A stretch of DNA of 64,000 bases. Source: Brachionus manjavacas. Its lineage: Eukaryota > Rotifera > Eurotatoria > Ploima > Brachionidae. Below the pieces are notes generated by a model, which had not been told where the DNA came from, made no database searches, and saw only the letters and a list, made by a program, of their open reading frames with translations. The stretch lies in the NCBI GenBank assembly GCA_019054805.1, contig JAHQIY010000001.1, forward strand, positions 11,174,501 to 11,238,500. The letters are read 5' to 3'. Numbering within the stretch: position 1 is the first letter of the stretch; every line of letters starts with the position of its first letter. Below are positions 12,142 to 25,700 of this stretch, piece by piece. A program made the position numbers and the translations under genes.

Positions 12142-13184
12142 TTTTGATTTATTTTAAAATACGATTTCTAAAAAATAAATTTTATTTTAAAATTTTAATC
12201 TAATATTCATGAAGCATGTGGCGTTAAAATTTTTCATCCATTTAATATTTTGGAAAAATTAATTTGAATGAAATTTTTTTTATCATTGTCTTTTTATACT
12301 AGCTTATTTAAGCGTATTGCATTCGTCAACAAATTTGTTTTTTTATTTGCAATGCTTTATTCAAGAAAAAAACGTGCAACGCATCCAAATAATAGTTGAA
12401 TATTAATACAGCAATGTATATTAGAAGCTTTGTTCCTAATAATTAGCTTTTTAAACATTTACTCTTTTTAAGTCTTTATTAAATAGTTTGAAAATAATTT
12501 TATATCATTCATCAACAAACAAATTAACAAATTTGATAATTAAAAAAAATTTGTTTTTTGTAAATAGAACATGCCTAGCTCAGAAAGATTAATTCGATGA
12601 GCAAATATTTCTTACAATCCTTGGATAAGAAGAATAAAGAAATTTGTTTTTTTTTATTAATCTTGCTAAATGTAAAAAATAAAATAATATCAATTTTATT
12701 GTTTATTTGTTGCCGCCCTTGCTTGTTCGACTAATGATCATAATGATGCATCTTTTTAATCAATTCTTTTTATAAAATATATTTTTCGAATTTAAATTTT
12801 GAGAACTTTGCAAAAAGTTATTGTATTATTTTATTATTTTTACAAATGGTTTCAAATTTTATTTTTTTCAAAGCTAATTTAGTTATTAAAATGTGATTAA
12901 TACAATTGTTTTATATAAATATAATCTTTGACAATAAATGCTATTTATTGAAATAAGTGTGCTTTTTTATTATATCTTAATAAGTTTAAGCTAGAGCAGT
13001 GATAAAAATGTTCAAGTATCTCTAAAAATAAAAAGAAAAAAAAGAAAATTATTTTGTTTTTTCAAGGTAATTTTAAATTAAAAAAATCCGAAATTAATTG
13101 AAAATAATTAATTTTTATAGTATCAAATTTAATTACTAGATGTAATTTCTTATCTGTTAAATCATTCAAAATAATATTCAATTG
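12142..13184. other. AT-rich intergenic, no gene seen
   Basis: Upstream flank of NDP kinase and left flank of the LINE at 13185. No promoter motif or coding sequence recognised. Confidence 0.5.
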
Positions 13185-14790
13185 TTGATTATCATAGCTT
13201 TGCATTCTTTACATTTTAAATACGTTTTAAATAAATGCGCTTCAAGTTGCTCAAAAATACTATCATTAATATTTATCAAGTCCTTCAAAACTGGTGTTGT
13301 CCCACTAAAATAGAAAGAATCCGACATATCGCCAATCCCCAAATCAGGTAAAAAAACTGACCCATCCAAATATAGACCAATCGCCCTCACTTCCATAACT
13401 TGCAAAATAATGGAACGTCTAATAAAAAACACTACGATGAATCACTTATTTAATAACAATCTAATCACCAAACAACAGCATGGATTTGTGAAGTTAAAAT
13501 CTTGCGTTAAAAATCTAATTGAAACACTTGACTATATAACCGAGACTCTCAATCGTGGTTTTGCGGCTATTATAATATTTTTGGACTTTGCCAAAGCCTT
13601 TGACAAAGTAAATCACGCACAACTTATATACAAACTAAGTAGAATAGGCTTCAAAGGTGAAATAATTATATGGCTAACAAACTGGTTAACTGAGAGAAAA
13701 CAAAGAGTAATAATCGAAAATGAATACTCAGAATGGCTTGACGTCCTTTCTGGGGTGGCACAAGGAAGTGTTTTAGGACCCATACTATTTGTGATTTTCA
13801 TCAACGACATGCCAAACGTAATCCAAAGTATTTGTAAGCTCTTCGCAGATGACTATTAAGAGCAATTAGAAACTCAACCGACTTTGCCTTAGTCCAAAAA
13901 AATTTAGACGCCCTTGTCAAATGGTCAAAAGATTGGAACATGCTTTTTAATACTGAGAAATGTAAGATAATGTATATAGGTATCGGTAAAGGAAAAAATA
14001 AAATAAATTTTACAAACTATACATGTGAAATGGAGGATATAAAAACTGGAATAAGACACGCGCTAAAAGAAACAACTATTGAAAATGACCTAGGAATTTT
14101 AATCTCAAACGATCCAAAAATGTGCGAGCACTCAAAAAAGGCAGCTTCAAAAGCAAACTCTGTACTTGGTCAACTAAAAAGAACAATTAAAAAGTGGAAT
14201 GTAGCAACACTCAAGACTCTGTATACATCTTTTATAAGACCGCATTTAGAATATGCATCTGCAGTTTGCTCACCATATCGTCAAAAAGATATCAAGATAC
14301 TAGAACAGGTTCAAAGAAGGTCAACAAAACTTGTTTATGAATTAAGACATCTGCCTTATCTCGAAAGATTACAAAAGCTTAAGCTTACAACCTTAAAAGA
14401 GAGAAGAGAAAGAGGAGACGCTATTCAATTCTTCAAAATAGAAACTAAAATAAACGTAATTGATTGGTACCATCCTAATAGTATTGCACACTATGTTTGT
14501 GCTGATGGTCCAGCAAATAATATAAGAGGTAAAAAAATAGATACATGAGACAAATTACGAAAAATTGTGACCAAAGAGAGTTCTTTTTCTCCAACAGAAT
14601 AGTACCGATTTGGAATAATCTACCAATTGAAACTACAAATGTAACCAATGTTAACCTATTCAAGAACAACTACGACAAATTTAAGAAGCATAATAAATGA
14701 AATTTATAGCACATCTGCCATAGAGTGATGTCTATTGTTATCATTCTCCGCAGGAAACTTCGGTTCCTGTTGCCGACATATTTATTTTAA
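13185..14790 (+). mobile_element. CR1/Jockey-type LINE, 5'-truncated, frameshifted RT
   Basis: Translation gives most of a non-LTR reverse transcriptase in three frames. Frame one has FKTGVVPLK, PIPKSGKKTDPSKYRPIALTS, NLITKQQHGFVKLKSCVKNL, FLDFAKAFDKVNHA, GVAQGSVLGPILFVIFINDM and LFADD, then a stop at 13857-13859. A shift near 13856 continues as LLRAIRNSTDFALVQKNL, NTEKCKIMYIG and IRPHLEYASAVCSPYRQKDI. A second shift near 14540 leads to FFFSNRIVPIWNNLPIE and a stop at about 14700. An earlier in-frame stop sits at about 13310, where Trp would be expected (PLK*KESDISPIPK). There is no endonuclease domain. This is the longest RT remnant in the window and is non-functional. Confidence 0.88.
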
Positions 14791-16087
14791 ATACAAAACC
14801 ACTTTCATATATGGTAAAAATTAATTAAAACACAACAAAAAAAATTATGAGAACATTGAAAGCTAATGAAAATGAAAGATACATAATTTTATTCAAGTCA
14901 AAAGTCTTAAGTCAAATCAAGTCATTAAATTGTTATTTTGTTTTTTAAATTCAATCCACAAATTTATTTTTATAACCCTCTAGAACAAAAATTCATGTGA
15001 TCATAACCGCATGGAACAGTAAAAATCCAATTTTATATTAATTTTGACTTAAAAAGTCTAAATAAATATTTCAAATTAAAATTAATAAATATTACCTAAT
15101 ATTAATTGAGTCGAGTCATGGCTTAAACTTTTGACTCGAGTCTGGAAAGAAGAGTGCAATTATTATTTCAGTAAACACTTCTATGGTGATGAAAAAGATG
15201 TTTTGAAAAATCTTCTAAAAATACAGTACTGTTCCGGATTTTGAATTTTATCGTATTTCATCTAAATTTCTGTAAAAACATAAATGACCAAAACATAAAT
15301 GTTTTTTATTTTTTATTTGAACAAATAATCAAACAATTTTAGATTTTTTTTTATATAAGAAGCAATAATAAAACAATACAGGTGTTAAGTATTACTTTAT
15401 TCATGATTATTTTTATCCAAACTCAAAAAAATTATTACAATAAAATGAATTTGAAAAAATTTAAAATTTTTGGTCAAAATTAAAAAAAATAGTAATTTTC
15501 GAAAAGAAAATTATTATTTTTTTAGTAAATAGAAAAGAATAAAATGTTAACAAAAATATGGGAAAAATTTTGTGCAATCAGATATTATATATATTAACGA
15601 TATGTATTAAATATTTATTTTTTCCTCAAGACTTATAGGATAAGAAACATCATCTAATTTATTTTTTTAAATTTCAAAAACATTAATTTGCAATATTTAA
15701 TTAAATTATAATCAAGAAATTATTAATGACAGTTCCGAATAGTTTTCTTTATTAACGCAGCTACTTGGATTGTACTAAAAATTAGTAAATAGCGATTCCC
15801 GATTTTGTTACCATTAGAAGACAGATTACTTAGATTATTTCAAACAAGCTAAGATATGAATTACGTCAATAAATTCTTCAAATAATAATTGAAGTATTGT
15901 ACTCCTAATAGACAATTTGAATTTAAAAAATCTGGTAAAGTATACAATAAATACTTTTTTCTTTTGCTTAGACCAAAATTCATGATTATTCACAAATAAA
16001 AATTAAAATTTTTGATAATTTTATTATAAAAATTGAACACCACTTTAAACATAGGTCTAAAAAATTCAAAAATTATGAAAACAAAAA
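14791..16087. other. AT-rich intergenic, no gene seen
   Basis: Between the LINE end and the 3' end of the GPCR gene. Nothing recognised. Confidence 0.5.
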
Positions 16088-17842
16088 TTAAAAATATCCA
16101 CTCTCTTCATCCATTTCGATATCAAATTCATCTAATTGAATTCGCTCAGGATCGCTTTTTTTCGATTTTCTCCTAAACTTATTCAAACCTTGGAAACTAA
16201 ATCTGGAAAACGATTTCGTTGTAGGTATTACTTCAGCATTGACTATTTGATTATCAGTTCTAATCGAATCAATAACATATTTCTCCAAGTTGTTTCGATT
16301 ACTTATAAAATTGGACAACTCCGAGTCCGAGTCTTTATCCACATTTTTCTTTAAAGTTGCACTCTCACCGATATATCTTTTTCTGTTCAATATCCCCGCA
16401 GTCAAATTTACCGGCTTTACTGCATTGTTTTTATTTTTCACTGCCGGCTCGGTTTCAAAATTTAACTCTTGATTTCGTTTAAAAAATTTTACCACTGTTT
16501 TCTTTTCTCTAGGAGACTTCGCATCGCACTTTTTCAACTCGTGATGGTCATTGTGAGTAATAAACATGTTCTTGTAGTCATCCATCTGTTTCAAAAAGGC
16601 ATCAATGCAGAATAGACGGAGAAGTTCGCGCCTAAACTTGGTTCCAGTCATGCAGTACGAAATGAAGTTAATCACGTGATTGGTGTACATCATCAAGTTC
16701 ATTATGGTCCAAAAGAGCTCTATATACGGCCAAGTTGGGTGGATATAGGAGCCTTGTATTAAGCATATGAACAGTAGAATTGGAGCCTCTAGGACAAAAA
16801 ATATGACTGACACACTGACTATCATTATACACATTCCTTTTATTTTGCGCACTCTTTTCAAATTTTTTCCATTACTCTTGTTTTTGGTCAATAACACCTT
16901 GTGAATTATGTTTATATTGCATATGAGCATTATTATAAATGGAAGTATAACTTGGGCACTTGCGTCAATCCAAGTGAATATCTTGGAAAAAAAGTAACTG
17001 TACACAGGGCTGTTGGGCTTGATTAGACATTTTCTGTACACATAAGGGTTGACTGGTTCATCGGTCCGGTTAGCAACATATTTGGGAAGACTTATCTGGC
17101 TCTTGAAATCGTGTGTCTTTAAGTCACTGAATTGGTCGCCTTGATCTGTCAACCACAAATAACTGCTTGGACGATATTTAAGCTCGAGAATACTTGAATT
17201 GTTCTTCGAAGGCTTTGATCTAGTTGATGGATGCCTAGGTTTTCGGAGTGGGTCAGGGGCATAGCCTTTTGAGTCAACAAAATATAAAAAATGAGAATTG
17301 ATTATCAATAAAAATATGGCAAGATAAATGGAGACTTTGATTGCGGTTCTTGGAGTGCACCATGTTTTGGACAAACTCAAAAATGATGCAGCTATTAGAC
17401 GATCTATATTTACAGCCACTAGCAGCCAACTTGCCATGTGAAGAACAAAATAGAATGAAAATACGTGAAATTTACAAAGAATGTCACCGTTAATGTCCAA
17501 ATTGTATTTGTTAACTAGAAAATCGCGCAATAAACCAAAATATAGAACGAGAGTGTCGCATATAGCCAAGATGGTCAGATAGGTAAATGTGGAATGTATT
17601 CTCATTTTTCGTCTAAGTAAAACAAATAGTGATAAAATATTTCCAATGGTGCCAAATATTATCCACGCTAATGAAGTTTCTTGCTGCAAAAATTTTATCA
17701 ACACTTTGGTCACTGGTTTTTGTTCATGATGGTCAAAGTCATAGTACTTAATAAAATTGACTAAAGATGACGAATTCTCCAAGTCGATGCTTTGAGGGTC
17801 GATCAATGCGTCATCGGCGTATGACGGTCGCAATATTGACAT
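16088..17842 (-). CDS. Class A-like seven-transmembrane (peptide-type) GPCR
   Basis: A 584-aa intronless receptor. Predicted segments: TM1 about 57-77 with the GN motif (GTIGNILSLFVLL), TM2 88-108 (LAICD in place of LAxxD), TM3 122-146 opening with Cys123 and ending VNIDRLI in place of DRY, TM4 168-190, a long extracellular loop 2 (about 191-283) with Cys272 as likely disulphide partner, TM5 286-316, TM6 336-362 (FFVLEAPILLF, where FxxCWxP is usual) and TM7 372-398 (TNHVINFISYCMTG, in place of NPxxY). A cytoplasmic tail of about 185 residues rich in Lys and Ser follows, with KFRRELLRLFC after TM7. An N-glycosylation sequon (NSS, residue 23) lies in the N-terminus. The layout resembles invertebrate FMRFamide/peptide receptors, but the ligand cannot be told from sequence. 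The intact frame suggests an active gene. Confidence 0.88.
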   Translation of the reverse strand: MSILRPSYADDALIDPQSIDLENSSSLVNFIKYYDFDHHEQKPVTKVLIKFLQQETSLAWIIFGTIGNILSLFVLLRRKMRIHSTFTYLTILAICDTLVLYFGLLRDFLVNKYNLDINGDILCKFHVFSFYFVLHMASWLLVAVNIDRLIAASFLSLSKTWCTPRTAIKVSIYLAIFLLIINSHFLYFVDSKGYAPDPLRKPRHPSTRSKPSKNNSSILELKYRPSSYLWLTDQGDQFSDLKTHDFKSQISLPKYVANRTDEPVNPYVYRKCLIKPNSPVYSYFFSKIFTWIDASAQVILPFIIMLICNINIIHKVLLTKNKSNGKNLKRVRKIKGMCIMIVSVSVIFFVLEAPILLFICLIQGSYIHPTWPYIELFWTIMNLMMYTNHVINFISYCMTGTKFRRELLRLFCIDAFLKQMDDYKNMFITHNDHHELKKCDAKSPREKKTVVKFFKRNQELNFETEPAVKNKNNAVKPVNLTAGILNRKRYIGESATLKKNVDKDSDSELSNFISNRNNLEKYVIDSIRTDNQIVNAEVIPTTKSFSRFSFQGLNKFRRKSKKSDPERIQLDEFDIEMDEESGYF

Positions 17843-20800
17843 AATTTTAAAACATTTATATTTTTAAAAAATATATTTTTTTTCTAGTTTATTACTTTAT
17901 AACTCGATCTTAATTACATAATGAAAATTTCTAAATAATTCAAAGTAAAAAATGAATTAATCAAATTAAACTTGATTTAAGCCAAATGCTTAGGTTCAAT
18001 CAATTCGGAATAATTCAAAATTTAAACAATATTTTTTTAATCAATTTCAACCCATTCGGCTACCTGAATGTCTAAAGTAAATTGGCTTTTTGTTACTTAA
18101 GAATCATTTTTTTCCAACGCCCTAGAGGATTTTTTTGAGTAAATGATAAAAAAATAAAAAAAGATTGAAATAATTCAATTATATTAATTAATCAATGTTT
18201 TGTCTCGTCTTGTTCAAAATTTTGTGTACTAAAAAAATAAGTTTATCAGCTAAAATTATTTTTTCAGTCTGGAGTTACTAAAGAGATACTTTTTGTTAAT
18301 TAAATAGCTTTGAATTTTGTTTTTTTTATATCTGGTGCAAATAAATTAAGTGTCATTTTAATTTTGTGAATAAAGCTAAATTAATGTTTACATTTAACAG
18401 GCAATTCCTTCAGGATCTATGAATCAAATAGTCAAAAAAGAAGAATTTTTCTGAGTCTTACTAAATTAATTTTATGAAAAATTTTAACTTATTAATGTGT
18501 GTAGTAATAAACATTGAGTTTGTTATTTATTTAAAAAATACAACTTCCTGAAAAACGTGTTTTTTTCATAATTTAACTTTTAAAACCTGCTTTTAATCAG
18601 AAAAAACATCACCAAAAATAAATTAAAATTAACAATTAAAAAAAAATCAACAAAGTAAAATGAATTTTTCTTTTTATTCAAGTTTAAATACGAATTAAAG
18701 ATTTCTTTAATATATTTTTCAATCAAATAAAAAAATGTATTTTTTTAAATTTAAATAGACTTATGAATAATTAAACCTTGTCTATGTATTAATTATCAAT
18801 ATCTTTTCTGAATCATGCGAGAAAATTTTTATAATTTTAATTTACTTAGTAAAGATATTTAATTGAACCAATAATCATATTTTTATTTTCTAGTTTTTAC
18901 GATTTACTTTCTTATTTTTTGCTTAGCTAATACTAGCATTAGTGAATTATAAATTTACCAAAATTTGATTAAAATTACTTAAGTTTCGGTAATAAATCGG
19001 AAACCGTCAAAGTGACAAACAATTTTTATTAACCAAAATTTTGATAAAACCAAATAAGGTCAAATATGAAATCATTAATTTTTGAAAAATTTAATATCCT
19101 CTATAAAAAATTTCGAATAAAAAGGAACTCAAAATTTTTTATTTGAATTGAAATATTTAGTTTCTTGGTTTTTTATAAATCGAAATTTTTTCATTTTTCT
19201 TGTTTTTGTTTTTATACCGCTGGCTAAATCTTTATAAAAAATCTGTTTTTTTTTTAATATTAAAATCGACCTAAAGACAGTGGAAACATTTACTTCCTAC
19301 ATTTTTATTTGGTTTTATATCCAGAAATATTTTTAATAAACACATTGTTTTAAAATGTGTTGAAATTTTGAAATTTTTTTAAAAGTATCCTTAAATTATA
19401 TGACTGGATGGACGGTTTAGTAAGCGTCACGCTATTTATTATATAAAATCAAAATAATATGTTTACTCTTAAAGCCTTTACTAAAAAAATTATAAAAAAA
19501 TTAAGCGATTATTCAAACTACGGTGCTGCATTATTAAACAAATTAAACAAAATGCTTCGATTGAATTTTATTTGGCAACCAAGCATGTGATCCAGGAATA
19601 TTTCAATAACTGTTAATAAGAAAGATAATCAAAAATTAAGTAACTTTCTTGATTATATAAACTTCAACACCAGTTTGTTCAAATTTCACCAAAATTCGAT
19701 TTGATGTAAAATTTAAAGAGAAATAAAATATTAAATATCATTGTCAACAATAGATAATGAATTATATCTATCATTAGATATTTTCAACTTGTCAAATTTT
19801 TTCCAGTCGCTGAAAGCTAAAGCTAAACATACTTGTTAATTACAGCAAGAATAGGCAAATAGAATAGGCAAAAATAATTACAAAATAATTGTCTTAATGA
19901 AAAACTTATTAGCATTCAAATAGTAATCATTTTTCGAGCACTGCTTCAATTTCACACACTGACAGATCATAAACTCTTTTGAATCAAGGAGATATTTTTT
20001 TCGAATTTCCTATTCAAATTAAAAAATATCTTAATTTTGAAAATATTCTTTTTAGAAATGTATTGACCCAAATGTTCAATTCGGAACCTTTAACTTACTA
20101 AATAGATAAATTAGCGAAAGTTTACAAAAAATTAATATTTTTTAAAAGGTAAGGGAAATTTTTTCAGTTGATTTGGGGGGGAATCGATTTGACTTTTTTA
20201 GGAGTTAGTTTTCTACTTATCCCATAATAAATCGACTATTACTCTCATATATAAATAAAAAAATCTAACGATTTATTTAATCTGAGAATAACATGTCCTG
20301 TATTTCGAGATAAATCAATATAAGCGAAATGATTAATTAATTCTGCCTAAATTTCGCCTTTAATATCAAGTTCTTGTTTTTATTAGATTATAGATGAAAA
20401 AAGTCATACTATTATGTAAATTTTGGTTTATCATCGAACGAGTTCGAGTCTTCTTGTATCTATCTTACATTTAATTTCGGTATCAAATTTCTATCTGATT
20501 TCCAAATTAATTAAAAAAAGAGCTCATTTATTAAGACTATAGTTTCGTATCTTTATTTTCATCTTTTTATACTATTCCAAATACAAAGTAAATAAATTTT
20601 TTTAAATTTAATTCAATCATACTAATGTAGGAAGTTCTATCAAGATGTTATCTTTTTAGATAAACGAATAGTTTGCCTTTTCTAGCCCATTGTTTGCAAT
20701 TACTCAACTAAATTAATCTTGAGCTAAGATATTTTTTGTTTAGCTCAAGGATCTTGAACAAGTATACTAGGAAATCAGAGTTAGATTTCTATTTGAAAAA

Positions 20801-21289
20801 AGAAATTAAAATTTTTATTATTTAATCAGACCAAAGCCAAAAAAGTTTCAAGATATTTCAATTTTTATCTTAATCAAATCTTAATTAATATGATGTATAT
20901 CAATATACTGTGAGTACTTAAGCTAGTTTAGTTCGATTGTCTCAAAATGGCCCGATTGAAGATATAAGACAAACAAATTGATTAGAGAACTTTAAAAAAA
21001 TTTCTGCTTTTTCATCAAATTTTCACTTTAATGACGTTCAACTAAAATTCGAATCGAGAACACGTATCATAAAAAATCCATTCATTATTTACCTTATGAT
21101 TTAGTTTCCAGATATTCAACCTTGCAATCAATTTTTACAATAAATTACGAATATCCTCATTTGTTTTAATTTATCAAGCAATTTCAATTTGAAATATTAA
21201 TTGTAAAAATTGATTTTTTTGAATCATTTCTCTAACTTTTTAAAAATCAATTTTTCATTTCAATAGATAAAGTTGAACCGTCAACTATT
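17843..21289. other. AT-rich intergenic, no gene seen
   Basis: About 3.4 kb with only short chance frames. No coding motif, RNA gene or structured repeat recognised. Confidence 0.5.
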
Positions 21290-22799
21290 GACTCCCATTC
21301 TCAGAAATAATGCGAAATTCAGGTCCATTTTTTTGGAGATATCTCCATCTAAACTATGCTTCAAAGATTTTTAATTTTTTAATTATTTTAAGTTTAAATT
21401 TAGATTCTATCAATGATGTCCAATGTTCGGATTTTTTCTTATCAAAAATTAATTTTTATTTAAATAAATGAAACCTAGCTTGATTCTAAATTATTTTTTA
21501 AATATAATAATAACAATAATAAAGGATAATTAAAGTAAATGACCCATGTTCGGTCATTTACGAAACTTGAAGACAGTATACTCCTAGCTAAAGTACCTTA
21601 TATTGTCTGTGCTTTGTCAAACTTGTTTTTAAAACTATTAGCTGTTCTTGATTCACAAAATTGTTCTGGCTGTTTGCTCTATCTTTTCATCACTCTATTT
21701 GTGAAAAAGTTTTCTCTTTTTCTGAAATTTTTTCTCTGCTGCCTTAAAACATATGGGCCACCTCTATGGGACCCAGCCGCTTCAGTCTGCATTAACGAGT
21801 TGGCGGGTATGTTTTGATGAAACAAATTTACTTTATTGTAGCCTCTGACGAATTTAAACATCTGTATCATGTCTCCGCTCTCTCAGACAATTTTTGCAGC
21901 CTTAATTTTCTTAATCTCTCCTTATACGTCATATTCCTGAGATGATGTATTGATTTTGTAGCCCTTCTTTGTGCTATTTCTAGGCACTTGACATCCTTGC
22001 TATTGTAAGGACACCAGGATTGTACACCTTATTCCAAATGTGGTCGGACATGGCTCTTGTACAATGAGCTGAGCATTTTGACAGGCATTGATTTGAATCT
22101 CAGATTATGGGTCGCACATCTTGTATGATTCGACTTGATCATTTTTTTATAAAAATTGAAGACCATTCGCCACTCAGCAACCCATTCTACCAATTTATCC
22201 AATTCATCTTGCAGCATCTCTCTATCTGATTGTTCTTGAAATATGCTCTTAGTTTGCTATCATCGGCGAACAACTTGCAAAAGTGATACAGCTTTTCTGG
22301 CACATCATTAATTTATATTTGAAAAGTAGTGGTCCCAAGACTGAGCCTTGTGGAATACCGCTTTCCAGCTTCTTTCATTTTGTCAAGTATTCACCCATAG
22401 CTACTCTTTGGTGCTTATCTAACAAAAAGCTTTTTATCCAATTTGTACAAGAGCTCCTCATGCGGCACCGTGTCAAACGCCTTTGCAAAGCCTAACATCA
22501 CTAGTGTGGCCAAAAAGCCACGGTTTGTTGCTTCTGCTTCTGTTAGTATATTAATAGTTTTAAACGGATTCACAAGGCACAATTTGCCTCTAGTAAAGGC
22601 ATGTAGGTGGAAAATAATTCTAGAAATTTAATTTTTTTTTCTAATAAATTAAAGAAAATAAGTCGAACATTGGACATTACTAAACAGGAATCTAAATTTA
22701 AGTTAAATTCAATTTAAAAATCTTTGAAGCATAGTTTGGATGGAGATGAATCCAAAAAAAATGGACCTGAATTTCGCATTATTTCTTAAAACAGGAGTC
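21290..22799. repeat. Inverted repeat (about 140-bp arms) enclosing a decayed LINE
   Basis: The left arm 21290-21430 and right arm 22664-22799 are reverse complements with scattered mismatches. They share GAAATAATGCGAAATTCAGG, TCCATTTTTTTGG, AACTATGCTTCAAAGATTTT, TAAATTTAGATTC and GTCCAATGTTCG. Weaker similarity continues on both sides (about 21265-21470 and 22625-22830). The space between is mostly a minus-strand LINE fragment. Either the LINE inserted into a palindromic element, or the repeat arose around it. Confidence 0.75.
21540..22620 (-). mobile_element. Heavily decayed CR1/Jockey-type LINE RT fragment
   Basis: On the minus strand, pieces of a reverse transcriptase are legible through many stops and shifts: GFAKAFDTVPHEELLYKL (about 22500), YHFCKLFADDSKLRAYFKNN (about 22290-22240), LSSLYKSHVRPHLE (about 22030-22060), MIQMFKFVRG (about 21850) and FRKRENFFTNRV near the 3' end (about 21700). 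The order and spacing match the LINE copies at 2280 and 13185. The copy is far more degraded than those. Confidence 0.75.
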
Positions 22800-25700
22800 G
22801 ATTTTAACGATAATCAGCAATTTTTGACTCGTATAGTTGATAAAGATTAAAAAAATTAAACATATTCATTTTGGCAAGAAATGAGCTTAAAAAAACGAAA
22901 TTTTATTAAATTTTATTTGATCAATTTTATGAGTTATTAAAGAAAAAAAATATTTTTAACTTTTTTATCAAAATTGAATGCTCCCAACAATATTTGATTC
23001 CATTGTTTTAGATACTTTAGAAAATACTAATATATTCGCTATTTTGTCCCTGAATTAAGCTTAAAAAGATAATTTATATTTATCTTAGTTTGATTTATAT
23101 CTTAAGATAAAATTAGAAAAAATTAGATATTAAATGCTTAAAAAATAACTACTTGTAAATCTAATTACATATCTAATCAAACTTTAATCAAGAATAAATT
23201 TTTCTGTGATTTTATTTCAATAAATTCAACTATCTTTCTAAGAATTATGGCTGATCTTAAAGATAACATAAGCACATTTTTATTAAGTTGTGATTAAATT
23301 AGAGAAAATTTTCTGATAAAGAAAAAAACTAAATTTTAAATTTTAAAAAGATGTAAAAATACTTAAATCCATTTTTCTCAACAAAAAGATACATAATTAA
23401 GTAGTTTGGTAAATGTGTTATAACAATGTGCAATAATCATAAAAATCTTAGATCAAATTTAAATAAATTTTTTTTTCAAAGGCTCTTAATTTATAAGGAT
23501 AAAATTATATTCGAATAAAACTTATTATTATTAATTTAAAGTCTGTAAAGTTTCGTTTCAATTCAGTTTATTCTAATATTTTTAAATCGTTTTTTTTTAT
23601 TCAGAATAAAAATAGGCAACATTCAATTTGCATATGAAAACAAACTAATAAAATCAAGACTTTAAACTCAAAAAGCAGAGAAGAGAAACTCAAGTTCTAT
23701 TGAGCCTCAGATTAAACTGAAAATAGAAAAGAGCAAAAACCGTCTCAAAATCTATTTCTAATATATCACAAATTAATGCAAAATTGTATAGTTTGGTAAA
23801 AGCTGAGGAGTTGTATAATACATGATAAAAAATGGAACAGAAGAGTAGAATAGAGGTAATTTAACTGGCGATTTAATTAAGAGTCTAAGTCCCTAGCGAG
23901 ATTAAGCGACATAACCAAGCAAATTTGACACAAATAAACAACACAATTCTTAGAAAATAAAATTTAGGAAAAATAATTGTCATTGAATTCAAGGAGACTT
24001 GATACAGTTTTTCAATTTTATCATCAGAAAATATAAAACAGTTAACTTTAGCAATAGAACCAACAATGTTAACAATAATTAAATAACAAAAAATTTATTT
24101 AGATTGAGATGTCAGTGTACAGTAGGCTGTCATGCATTTGTTTTTAAGTAGTTGAATAATACCAAAATAGAATTAACTTCCAAAAATTATAGTTGTGGCT
24201 TAGAGTGCAAAAAGAACTTCGCTATTCTAATTACAAACTTAAATTTTAATTTAACTTTATATTTAAATTTTAAAATTGGTGAAATTTAGAGTTCAAAAAT
24301 AAAATTTAAACATAAAGGTTCATTAATTTGCTTCAGATTACATTAAAAATTTAGAAGTTTAATTCTAATTTCCTAATTCTTGCCTGTCTTTGACATTAAA
24401 AAAATCGGACTTTCTTAATGTCCGAGTCTTAATGTTGTAGTTAAACTTAAACTCCCTACTGCTACAGTATTCTCTTGCCAATAAGTACTCCCAAAATCAC
24501 ATTTTCATTGAAGAATTTAGGGTATAAGCTTTCTAAAAATTTACTTTAAATTTAAAATATCATGTGATCCGAGCATGATTTATTGGAAAAAGCAGATAAT
24601 AAATAAATCTCATGTTATTTTTTTTTTAAATAAGGTCTGAAGAGCGCACTATTTGCAAGGGAATCCAGTATCATTACTTAATAAGAAAGAGGTTATCAGG
24701 TTTGTCCTAAAAAGATTAACAATTTTTATTTGGATTAAAAAGTTTTTAATTGAAAAGAAAAATCAAAAAAAATTATTTTTTCAAGGTTTCGTAATTAACT
24801 ACGATTCATGAAATAATTTACTATCGAATAATTTTTTAAAGATAAAAATGAAAAGTTTAAAGTGGCTTAATGAAAAAAAAAGCTTTTTAATTAAAGATAA
24901 ATCTTATTAAGATACAAAATAAAATTCCAAATATTTTTCTCCTTATTTTTTATGTCTTAATTTTTCTCTAAGTGCTCAAGCAATAGTTTAAAAAAATTTT
25001 AAATTTCAAAATAAAAATAATTTTTTTTATTTTCTGACATTCGATTGTTTAAATTTAAAAATAGCTTTAATGAAAAGATAAACTTAAACAGCAGAAAAAC
25101 AGTTTCCAGTTTCTTCTAAATGTTTTCATGTTTTGAATGATTAAAAATAATTTTAAAATATTCTGAATAATAAAACTAATAATAATAAAAATAATAAAAG
25201 CTAGCCTATGGTAGCACATTGCGCTATACAAGGAAAATTACAGACAAAGAAGAACTTATAAGTTTTTAGAGTCAATGGACATTATTTATAGTGTAAAAAA
25301 ACTAAGAATAAATTTGTTTGTTAAATTAAAATTGTTATGCGGTATAAACTTGTTGGCTGATCATGACGACTTAAATAAACAAAATTTATTGAAAATAAAA
25401 AGCTTCAAAAATTTAGAAAATTATATCTGAATATATCTGAAAATTATATTATTCTAATTAAGGTTATTTGTTTTGTGAAAATGCTATAAGCTGTAAATAA
25501 ATTAAAGGAAATCTGGACCAGAGTTTCTTGAAACTTAAAAAAATCAAAATTGAAAATTCGACATAAAATTCTGTTTGAGACTCAGCTGTTTATATGTTTT
25601 TTATGTTGATGTGACATCAATGAAACAATCAATACTAATTTTATTACTAAAAATCTAATAATATCTTTAAATCTGAAATTAACTTATCTTGAACATGTAA

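Noticed and set aside
13178-13432. 84-codon minus-strand frame
   Set aside because: Overlaps the sense reverse-transcriptase remnant (PIPKSG...YRPIALTS), which explains the sequence better.
17800-17842. YADD near the N-terminus of the GPCR
   Set aside because: It looks like the reverse-transcriptase catalytic box, but the surrounding residues are not RT and the rest of the protein is a receptor.
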